Shown piece after piece: positions 34,395 through 44,468 of a stretch of 64,000 nucleotides of DNA. The position numbers and the translations under genes were made by a program. Every line of letters starts with the position of its first letter. Position 1 is the first letter of the stretch. Source of the DNA: Prochilodus magdalenae (lineage: Eukaryota > Chordata > Actinopteri > Characiformes > Prochilodontidae); contig JAMWET010005031.1 of the NCBI GenBank assembly GCA_024036415.1, forward strand, positions 124,001 through 188,000. The letters are read 5' to 3'. Under the pieces are notes generated by a model. It worked only from the letters and a program-made list of their open reading frames with translations, had not been told where the DNA came from and did not search any database.

Positions 34395-36285
34395 TATTTC
34401 GGAACAGCACATCAGAGAACAGTACAGCGACCCATTAAGGAACATCCCATTAGGAACACCAGGGTACGTGCCCAAGCCTGCACCTCCTACTACTGCGTTC
34501 AACTCCATGCCTCCTAAGCTCAGTGAAGCCAGACAAGTTGTGGAGAAGGCAAGGTCCTCGTCAGCATGAGGCCCCAATGGAATCCCCTACAAGCTCTATA
34601 AAAACTGCCCCAAGGTACTTGAGCTTCTGTGGTACCTTATGAGAACTTCCTGGAGAAAGCAACTCATTCCATCAGTGGCCTAGAGCTGTAGCGGTTTTCA
34701 TCCCCAAGGAAGCAAACTCCAACAACATCAGCCAGTTCAGAAACATCGCTTTGCTGAATGTGGAAGGTAAAATCTTCTTCGCAGTGCTGCCCAAAAGGAT
34801 GACCACCTACCTGCTTGAGAATGGCTACATAGACACCAACTGCCAGAATGCAGGAGTCCCAGGCTTTTCAGGCTGTGTAGAGCACTCTACAATGATCTGG
34901 GACCAGATCCAGACGGCCAAGCGGGAGAAGACAGATCTGCACATTGTCTGGCTTGATCTTGCAAATGCATATGGATCAGTCCCACATCAGCTGATCAGTT
35001 ATGCAATGGATGTCTTCTATATGCCCTCCTGCATCAAGAACATGGTTGCAACCTACTTCGATGACCTGAAGATGTGTTTTGCCCTCCATGATTTTACCAA
35101 CGAGTGGCAACAGTTAGAAGTGGGAATCACAATGGGGTGGGCTATTTCTCCCATTCTATTCGTGGCATCCTTCGAGGTAATTCTCATTGGGGCAAGACAG
35201 ATGGCCAGAGGGATTAAGCAACCCTCTGGACAGAGGCTACCCCCACTGAGGGCGTACATGGATGATGTTACCACCCTCCTTCAGACAGCAGCATGTACAT
35301 CAAGACTGCTGAAAAGGATGGACAAGTTGATGTTGTGGGCACGAATGAAGATCAAGCCATCAAAATCACGGAGCCTGTCTCTCAGAAGAGGAGTTAGAAA
35401 TGATAGCACCATCTTCATCGTAGGGGGAGAGAGAATCCCACTCCTATCTGAGAAGCCCATTAAAAGCCTGGGGAGGCAGTACACCGCAGATGGAGAAAGC
35501 TGATGAAACAGCTCTAAGATTAAAGCCAGCTCCCAGGGAAATACAAGGTCTGGTGCTACCAATTTACGCTCTATAGGAGGGTGATGTGGCCACTGAAAAT
35601 GAGCGAGATCCCTTCATCCACCAGAAGTAAGATGGATGGGAAAGCCAACTCGTTCATCCAAAAGTGGTTGGGGCTGCCACGGTGCCTCTCCGAAACAGGC
35701 CTCTTTGGAAGAAACATCCTTAAGCTGCCGCTCCAATCCATCAGTTTGGGCTACAAGCAGGAAAAGACCAGACTCGTGCTCGTGTCCAATGCCCAAACCG
35801 AGGTCGACCAAGCCAGCAGTCATCTACAACATCAGGAGATTGTTGGCAGAGTCCAGGTAGGAAGAGCAGGGCTAGGGTGGGGAGAAGCACCACGGTACTG
35901 GTCTAAGGCCAACCGTAGGAGATGCCGGTGGCGGAGGTTACAAGAATGGAGGAAGAACACTATAAGATCAGGGCCGACAGGGAAGCTGGACAACCTGGGA
36001 GGGAGTGGCCAACCGAGTCATCAGCTAGTCAGACCTGTGAAACATCCCACAGGCAAGGCTAAGCTTCCTCATCCACACAACCTGCGACACGCTCCCATGT
36101 CCTCGGAACCTTCACTAGTGGTTTGGGAGGGAAGAATTCTGCACACTCTGCAGTACCCTTAATGCAAGCCTTCAGCACATATTGGCAGGCTGTAAGATCA
36201 CGCTCTCCCAGGGACGCTAGAAGTGGCACCATGAGGGTTAATGCCAGCAAGGAACCTCAACCAGATAAGTCTCGTTACAGGACAC
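34395..36285 (+). pseudogene. Non-LTR retrotransposon reverse transcriptase, decayed (R2/NeSL-like ending)
   Basis: The longest open part (34751-35503, 250 codons) contains reverse transcriptase blocks: FRNIALLNVEGKIFF just upstream, the first catalytic region VWLDLANAYGSVPH, GITMGWAISPILF, and the AYMDDVT active site (YMDD-type). A second frame (35581-36162) carries the thumb and linker (SKMDGKANSFIQKWLGLPRC, QHQEIVGRVQVGRAG). Near 36140-36200 a frame-shifted TLCSTLNASLQHILAGC forms a CCHC-like knuckle, as in elements with a restriction-like endonuclease. Stops at about 34570, 34690 and 35503 and missing ends make it inactive. Its exact clade needs a phylogeny. Confidence 0.82.
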
Positions 36286-37697
36286 AGGTATGATAGGCTG
36301 AGCATGGGTCAATCCATGCTTACAAGCACTATCCAACATCCTAACGTGATTCCATAAATCAAATAATGCTGTAACGTTCCAGGGTGAACTGGACACCACT
36401 TGTTCAACATAAGTCAGTAACAGCTGAAACTGCTAGCACTGTAACCATCACCTCAGTAATACCAAACTGTAAAGCCTGTCAGGGTAAATAACAGATATTT
36501 GCGTTTATGTGCTTTAAAAACATCACCTCGGAGTAGAGTTGTCCATATAGGTTAGTCAATAGTAACTCAGATTTTTTTCATCTCTGGAGCATTTGGAAAC
36601 ATTTGTTTTGCACAGAAGATAAAGCTCTAGTAATAATTTGCAGCCTCATAGTTTCATATTAAAAGTGCTTCGAAAGCAAGGCTACCGCCACAAGGCACAA
36701 GGCACACGACAACATTCAGGAAGTCCACTCCGGAATGTAGCTGAATATCAACCGCTCATCATACAACTAGCCCTCACAATTAGTCAGCATTTATGTATTG
36801 TGGCCAGACAAACATTTGAGGAAAAGAAATCAGATCACTGTACCATTGCTTCGCTGCAAATCGCTGTCAATCAAGAAATTATCAACAGTACCGGAACACA
36901 ACCTAGCACACTCAACATGCTGTGCGGTGATGCTGCCCCTTAACCTCCGGCGGAACTCCTACGTAACTTCCATTTTTGTCTTCCATTGTGGTGACTAGCT
37001 CGGCATCTTCTCTCTTTTCCTCCGCTCCACTCATCAACGAGAGGGTTTGGTCTTCACGATCGAGCAGTTTTCAGAGTTCTCTCCTCTCCTAGATTCTAAC
37101 CAGCTCCTCTCATTCTACAACCATGTGTCAAAAACACCTGAACTCACAAAGCAAGCCTTTACGACCTACACACCCTCATGTTTTAGAACTTACTGACTGA
37201 GAAATTACTTAACAGACTTAAAACAACCTAAAGCATCCAAGAAACCTGAAAACACATCATCACAGTTCATCATCATCATCATCAGAATAAACTTGTATCT
37301 CCATTTCATCATTACATCATGAATGGACCAACAGGAATCACCCAAAGCCGCTTGGTAAAAAAGTCCGGTTCCATTGGCTTACATTAAAGGTAATTAGGTT
37401 TTTGGCCTCTCCTGTAAAGTTGTCATGTTGGATGATCCCGTTACTTTGGACAGTGATCATATATACATTTTCACTAAAAGCCCTTAAAAAGTTACACTGA
37501 AAAAAATGTACAAACTCATAAAGTGAAAATGCATTAGCCTTTGGAAACCTGGATACTTATTTAAAAACAGCTGTCACTGTAAGGTTGGTGAATGGCTGAA
37601 GAAAATTATTATCCATAGATCACATATAAGGGCTCAGTTGCTTCAGGAAACTTTTTTGCTTTTGGGATCAATTTGGTTGGCCTGCCTCTACTTAATT
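36286..37697. other. Non-coding, nothing firm
   Basis: No gene recognised. At 36945-37080 the GC content rises and a pyrimidine-rich run appears (CATCTTCTCTCTTTTCCTCC), resembling a housekeeping-type promoter, but no coding exon follows on either strand before the next transposon. Confidence 0.45.
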
Positions 37698-39240
37698 TAC
37701 AGGTGTGGGTCAAATAATTAGAATATCATGAAAAAGTTTATTTATTTCAGTAATTCCATTCATAAAGTGAAACTTCTATATTATATTCATTCATTCCACA
37801 CAGACTGATATATTTCAAGTGTTTATTTCTTTTAATTTTGATGATTATAACTGACAACTAATGAAAACCCAAATTCAGTATCTCAGAAAATTAGAATATT
37901 GTGAAAAGGTTCAATATTAAAGACACCCGGTACCACTCTAATCAGCTAATGAACTCAAAACTCCTGCAAAGGCCTTTAAATGGTCTCTCAGTCTAGTTCT
38001 GTAGGCTACACAATCATGGGGAAGACTGCTGACTTGGCAGTTGTCCAAAAGATGACCATTGACACCTTGCACAAGGAGGACAAGACACAAAAGCTCATTG
38101 CTAAAGAGGCTGGCTGTTCACAGAGCTCTGTGCCCAAGCACATTAATAGAGAGGCGAAGGGAGGGAAAAGATGTGGTAGAAAAAACGTGTACAAGTAATA
38201 GAGATTACCGCACCCTGGAGAGGAGTGTGGAACCAAACCCATTCAAAAATGTGGGGGAGATTCACAAAGAGTGGACTGCAGCTGGAGTCAGTGCTCAAGA
38301 ACCACCACGCACAGACGTACGCAAGACATGGGTCTCAGCTGTCCCATTCCTTGTGTCAAGCCACTCCTGAACAAGAGACGGCGTCAGAAGCGTCTCGCCT
38401 GGGCTAAAGACAAAAAGGACTGGACTGCTGCTGAGTGGTTCTGTTCTCTGATGAAAGTACATTTTGCCTTTTCTTTTGAAAATCAAGGTGCCAGAGTCTG
38501 GAGGAAGAGAGGAGAGGCACAGAACGCATGTTGCTTAAGGTCCAGTGTAAAGTTTCCACAGTCAGTGATGGTTTGGGGTGCCATGTCATCTGTCTGCTGG
38601 TGTTGGTCCACAGCGTTTTCTGAGGTCCAAGGTCAACGCAGCCGTCTACCAGGAAGTCTTAGAGCACCTCATGCTTCCTGCTGCTGACCAACTTTATGGA
38701 GCTGCAGATTTCATTTCCCAACAGGACTTGGCACCTGCACACAGTGCCAACGCTACCAGTACCTGGTTTAGAAACCATGGTATCCCTGTTCTTAATTGGC
38801 CAGCAAACTCTCCTGACCTTAACCCCATAGAAAATCTATGAGGTACTGTAAAGAGGAAGATGCGATACGCCAGACCCAACAATGCAGAAGAGCTGAAGAC
38901 CACTGTCAGAGCAACCTGGGCTCCCATAACACCTGAGCACTGAAACAGACTGATTGACTCCATGACACGCCGCATTTCTGCAGTAATCCAGGCAAAAGGA
39001 GCCCCAACTAAGTACTGAGTGCTGTACTGTTCATGTCCATACTTCAGTTGGCCAACATTTCTAAAAATCCTTTTTTGTATTGGTCTTAAGTGATATTCTA
39101 ATTTTCTGAATACTGAATTTGGGGTTTTCATTAGTTGTCAGTTATAATCATTAAAATTAAAATAAATAAACACTTGAAATATATAAATCTGTGTGTAATA
39201 AATGAATATAATATACAAGTTTCACTTTTTGAATGGAATA
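37698..39240 (+). mobile_element. Tc1-like transposon with long inverted repeats, right end truncated
   Basis: Left arm TACAGGTGTGGGTCAAATAA continues for about 210 bp to TCAATATTAAAGACACC. The right arm (39050-39240) is its inverted copy, with internal direct-repeat-like blocks, the IR/DR arrangement of several fish Tc1 elements. The outer roughly 60 bp of the right arm are missing after GAATGGAATAAAAAAATG. The transposase frame lies between the arms. Confidence 0.88.
38016..39018 (+). pseudogene. Tc1-like transposase pseudogene
   Basis: It begins MGKTADLAVVQKMTIDTLHK with an N-terminal paired-like helix-turn-helix (IAKEAGCSQSSVPKHI). It continues in other frames through RRRQKRLAWAKDKKDWTAAEW and a VMVWGAMSS block, to FISQQDLAPAHSA (second Asp) and WPANSPDLNPIENL (terminal Glu), and closes at APTKY plus stop. 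At least three frameshifts and an in-frame stop after PIENL inactivate it. The length is close to a normal transposase (about 335 codons). Confidence 0.88.
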
Positions 39241-39885
39241 AAAAAATGTTAATTAGTTTAGTTTATTGGTTTGATAAATGTATCCTACAATCCCTTTAAC
39301 ATGTTTTAATTGCTCTAACTTTATGTTTTATTCAAATGTTCACATTACAATTAAAGTACTAAAAGCCAGTTGCACCCCATTATGCAGATTTGAATCATAA
39401 AATCAATAGACTGGAAATTACCTTTATAGACATCCTTCTGAGATAGCAGGTGGCTCTTGTGAAAAATAATCATCCTTTCGGTCAAATTCCTGCGCATGTT
39501 CCCAAACATCTGGTTTAATACAAAAGAAAATAAAAACTCTAAATGGGTTTTTAATAATTTTTTTAAAGATGAATTTAGATTGAGTGAAGAAGAGAAGGAT
39601 TCTTTGAGGCGGCGTGCGGTGCAGGCAAGCGCACACAAGCGAATGCCTCAAATGTCGAAGCCACATCCTGTGATTACAGAAGGAAGGGTGGCTACAGATA
39701 AGCTTAACATTAACTACAACGTATCCAAGCAGCATGTTTTGATAGAATATGCGTTGATGATTCATAACTCATCACAGGACATTTAGCACCTTCAGCTGTC
39801 ACACACCCCAGCAAAAAATAAATAAATAAAGGCTTACCATAGTATCCCTCAAATTTCATAAACCAGACGCCTTGAGATCATCTGG
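39241..39885. other. Exon-like ORFs on both strands, unresolved
   Basis: The minus strand shows a possible 88-nt exon (39509-39422) with AG acceptor and GT donor encoding MFGNMRRNLTERMIIFHK and onward. The plus strand shows a possible exon 39569-39687 after a T-rich acceptor, encoding FRLSEEEKDSLRRRAVQASA and onward, with donor GT at 39688. At most one is likely real. No family is recognised. See findings. Confidence 0.3.
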
Positions 39886-39912
39886 AGATAGATAGATAGA
39901 TAGGTAGATAGG

Positions 39913-39975
<63 letters not shown>

Positions 39976-39976
39976 G

Positions 39977-40040
<64 letters not shown>
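39886..40040. repeat. (GATA)n microsatellite
   Basis: About 155 bp of nearly pure GATA tetranucleotide with three GGTA interruptions. The minus-strand ORF with alternating Ile/Tyr/Leu/Ser is only its translation. Confidence 0.98.
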
Positions 40041-42449
40041 ATGACTGTATGTTCACATTAGAAGACATCAGACTTGAAGGCAGTTAATCATTTATTCTGG
40101 GATTATGTGATTCATAGCTGACAAGCAATTTGGCAGCAGGGTGAAAGGTCAAGGAGTTCACAAAATCTTCTCTAAACCTGTTACAGCCCAGACCCATTTC
40201 CCATCAGTCATACGATTATAGCAGATCAGTCTTATTGTGACAGAGGCGTCGCATGACGTCTTCTGGAGCTATTTTAACACAAAAACACAAATAACATACA
40301 CCTCAACAAACATTTCAAAGCTTGTATTCCATCATTTTCTTAAATCACAAGCTTTTAACCAAGCACACCGGCTATTTTTGTACACCCGAGTAGCTGTTAT
40401 TTGTAAATGAGGTCTCCTGTTCACAAATTCAACTGTCATGTGTATTAGTATGTTGAGTACAGGTCAATGTTTCTCAGCCCTGGTCTTGGAGGCAGCCTGC
40501 CCTGCTCATCTCAGATGGGCCTTGATGTATCTGTCTATTAATTGGTGTATCTGTCTGTTAATTGGTGTATCTGTCTGTTAATTGGTGTATCTGTCTGTTA
40601 ATTGGTGTATCTGTTAATTGGTGTATCTTCACTCCAGTCTCAGACACTGAACTCTGCAGCTGCTTCAAAGTGATCATTGTGTCTCTGTGGCTTCCTTCAC
40701 ATTTATTGGTGTCATACTGAGTTTTGAGGCATTGTGAGGGAAGCCATAGAGAGACCAACCATCACTTTGATGAGCTGTAGAGTTCAGTGACTGACAAGTG
40801 TCTTGTCTGGTGGGGTATGGTATAGCCTTTCGTCTTCACTACTGATGTAACTGTAATCACTGGGATAAGCAAACACTTGGATATCATTTGTGGCCTCTTG
40901 TGCATCTGTATATCCCTAGTTCACTGTAAATGGTCTTTGGTTTCACCACTTTCCTTCAGCTGCAGGGTCTGGCCCATGTTATTTGAATTAAGGAGGTCAA
41001 ATAAACAGTAATGGGTATTTGAGTGTGGTCTTATAAGGACCCTAAGGAAACTTAAGAATGTGTGTGCTGTAATTTAAAGTGTACTTTATGGAATTTCACG
41101 CTCTGTGGTGTACATTTTTGACCTTTTACCTTCCTACAATCCAGCTTCAGTTATGATGCAATAGGCAGAGCCAATAGCAACCAATAGCAGTGTTGTAATT
41201 TGTCACATGACTCTTTGGAAGCCATGTTGAATCCATGTTTCCTGAACTGTGTCACATCATGTGTCAAACATCTAAAAATGTCTCTTTTTATTATTTTACA
41301 ATCTGGAAAACACAGATTCATAATAATTAAGGAGTAAGGTTTAATTTTTAATTACTGAATCCATTTTATTTGATGTTTAAGTATCAGAAATTCGTTAAAA
41401 TGCAAACAACGGCTTTAAGTAACAGCATAGGAGTCCCACCATGACCACCCGTTTGGTATTGTGACTTTAGGTTTAGATACAACCTAAAAGCACAACAATC
41501 GTCATAATGTTATTTTTTATTTCTACAGTTTAACACTTTAATAAATTTGATTATGTTAATGGCAGAAACACAGCAAATGTTGGGAACATGCCAGGAAACA
41601 TGACTCTCTGTCCTGTATTGTAGAGGGTAGGGATAGTTTGTTTTGGTAGATAGATGTAACTGATGTCAAATTTGCTGAATCATGCTTCTGCTTTGTAGCA
41701 CATTTGTTACGACTGGCTGTCGGTACAGTGTTGTCTGATAGCAAGGTGTGAAATAAAGGGAGTTTTTGGGGTTCTCTTGATTCTGTCAACAAAAAAGGCG
41801 GGTCCCAGTGTCCCTGAAAAATGTTCTATGACATTAAGCTGACCCTGTTTAGCTGCTTCCATGAGCTTCTGCCTTTGGAATTCTAACTATCTAAAGGAGG
41901 AGCACTGGTCCGCCTCGGGGAGGCACTGTAACAAACTGGTTTGCCCAGTTGGTCCTTCATGGCCTTGCAGCTGTAATTACACCTGGGACACCTCTGATGA
42001 AAATATATATGATTGATTTGCTCCAGAGATTGGTGGAAAGAGCAAAATTAGATCCATCTTTTAATCTAAAGAGAAGATGAGATCTCTGTTAAAAACAAAC
42101 ACTTTCTTACACTTTTTTTTTTGCTGTTGTATCCGCACCGCTATGGTGAGTCAGCACCCAGCCACTGTAGAAGTACCGAGCAAACATGGGACTCCCCAAA
42201 TCCCCAGGGGTATTTCACACACTGTCTGACCGCGATGCTCCGACAAACTTATGAAAAGAGAAAGCAGGAGAGGCGACTGAATATTTCTGATACAGTGCTG
42301 AAATAAATGTTTCTCAAATTCTACACAATAACTCTCCCTTCATCCCCTCATCTTTATATAATCTATATAATCTGTTATATAACCTAGACAACCTGAAGTA
42401 TACCGCAAAATTATTAGTATGTTCTTTTGTTTCTTTAAATTGTTTTTAC
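40041..42449. other. Mostly non-coding; 20-bp minisatellite and one exon-like ORF
   Basis: At 40531-40626 a 20-bp unit (CTGTCTGTTAATTGGTGTAT) is repeated about five times, the last unit shortened. At 42121-42306 a plus-strand ORF ends in LRQTYEKRKQERRLNISDTV followed by LK and a stop and looks protein-like, but all three plus frames are open there. No other feature is seen. Confidence 0.5.
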
Positions 42450-42530
42450 TTAATAATAATAATAATAATAATGGGTTACACTTCTATAGAGCCTTTCACA
42501 AACCCAAGGACGCTTTATAAACACAAAATA
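42450..42530 (-). repeat. Retroposon 3' tail with (AAT)n, reverse orientation
   Basis: Reverse complement of the tail at 23500-23570 (GGGTTACACTTCTATAGAGC, CTTTCACAAACCCAAGGACG). Confidence 0.7.
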
Positions 42531-43398
42531 AGCAAAACAAACAAAAAAATGAATCATGAAGATTGAAAATGTTCAGAGAAAAGACAAAAACTGGCATTTA
42601 ATATCCACAAAACAAAATACCATTCCAGTTCTAAATGAATCAGTCATTCAAGCTTTACTACATATAAATATAAATAAAAGAACAGCTGTACCCACCAAGT
42701 GTGGGATTGCAGTGCTGTTGGGAACGAAGATAAAGGTTACCAGGAACAATACATGATGATACATTTAGACTGATATGGGCGATATTTATTGAGCTACACA
42801 TACAGAAGTAGTGTCTCTCAGTATGGTGCCGGGCCCCCATGTTTGCAAACGCCACATGCCAGATGTCTCAGCATGAAGTTGTAGAGGTTGAACACCTAAT
42901 GGTGTTCTGTGATAATCCATGCAGCTTGAATATTCTGACACAGTTGCTGCAGACTGTGTGGTAGGAGTGGACCCTCTGCCATTCTGAGTCACTCCATGAC
43001 AGTCTGCCACGACACCATTGCAGTCTTTGGTGATTTTGCCGCACCATGGGCAGTCATGTAACGCTCTGTGTACATGTAGTCCTGCATCGTGCAGCTGTCT
43101 GAACCAACGGGATAACCTATGAAGGGCATCACTGTTCGCTGAACGTCTGCAAACATGACTGTTGGGTCAGTCAGATACAGCGATAAGACCCATCCTTACT
43201 TGCATCACATGCACAGCTCAGCGTAAAACTACAATCATGAGCATGTCTCACAGTGACAAACTCACCCACCAGGTTTCATTCCTGCCGGTTGATTCCTTCT
43301 GGGTGCCGCTATTTGTGCAGCTACTGATTTGATGACGAGCAAAACAAACAAAAAAATGAAGAAGATCATGAAGACTGAAAATGTTCAGAGAAAAGAAG
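42531..43398. repeat. Local duplication around a Tc1 copy
   Basis: AGCAAAACAAACAAAAAAAT through TTCAGAGAAAAGA occurs at 42531-42582 and again at 43339-43398, flanking a Tc1 copy. The segment 42590-43338 recurs at 44703-45808, there enlarged by a SINE. Confidence 0.75.
42683..43311 (-). mobile_element. Tc1-like family B copy
   Basis: The ends are AGCTGTACCCACCAAG and TTCCTTCTGGGTGCCGCTA (worn inverted repeats). The body carries minus-strand transposase remnants: C-terminal residues around YCMCSSINIAHISL in one frame and MADCHGVTQNGRGS in another. The central catalytic region is largely deleted. Confidence 0.8.
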
Positions 43399-44456
43399 TT
43401 TTTAAGTGAGCTTTGAAGACGGAAAGAGAGGGTGAAGTGCGTATAGATAAAGGTACTTGGTTTATTCTACAGCAAACAACATTAAAGTGTTGTCTGAGAG
43501 CAAGGTGCAATATACAGAGGGTTCTTAGGGGTCAGGGACCCCCTTTTAACCCTTTGGACCTGAAAATGATTATTATTATTGATTTTTTTAATTGGTTTAT
43601 TCTATAGTAAATACCATCATACACCATTTTAACAACTGCCGTCATAATACAGAGCTTAAAGGGCTGATAATAAAACGAAGAATCAATTTTGTGAGTATTT
43701 TAATTTATTAAGATTAAGATTTCAGATTTAGATTTTAGTCATTACAGTTTTTTTTTAATTGATGGTCACCATTCTGCTACCCATCTAGAACACAAACAAA
43801 CAAACAAACAAACAAACAAACAAACATTAATAAAGCACAGAATTCTAGTGCAGTCAGTACAAACAAGGGTCAAAATAGTGTGGAGTGCTGTTAAGACTAA
43901 AATGCCCGCAGTAAAAAGTGTTGCCTACTTGGCGTGCAGAATAACATGTTAGTAACGCTGGCTGAGATTTGGACCCTCGCGAGAAGATCAATCTGGTGAT
44001 TGTGAGTGCTTTGAAAGAGAATTTAAAAAAGAACCCCTGTCCCTTTAAGGGTGTCCTCTGAGGTTGTGATTGGGATCATGTGATGTTCTGGGGTGGTTTC
44101 ATTACATGGAAATGGGTTCTTTGGTTGAGGTGACGGTACATTTAACCCACACGCTGCCTACACTGAACTGCTGGACAACCAGGTTTTGCCTTTTGCTCAT
44201 CATCTTACTGAATTACACAACATGCACATACCATGGTCCAGAAAATCTCATTAAATAACCTTTAAAAGATCATTTCAGGCTTCACAGTCCAGCAGCAGCA
44301 CACACCCCATATTACTGCATGTCCAGACTCAGCAATGCTGCTTCTTTCAATCCCATAGTGCAGGTTAAACACATCGGGCCCTGACTGTCGAAATTCTTCA
44401 CCTCTCTTCAGTATACTTTTACAAAACGTTAACAAACAGACAATCTGATATCTTAC
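43399..44456. other. Non-coding, with (CAAA)n and a transposase scrap
   Basis: A (CAAA)n run lies at 43792-43825. About 44040-44260 repeats the sequence of 14100-14270 (GGAAATGGGTTCTTTGGTTG, CAACCAGGTTTTGCCTTTTG), a Tc1/IS630-type transposase scrap. Nothing else recognised. Confidence 0.55.
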
Positions 44457-44468
44457 CTCATCAAGGCT

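Noticed and set aside
39856..40068. 70-codon ORF of Ile-Tyr-Leu-Ser repeats
   Set aside because: Translation of the (GATA)n microsatellite.
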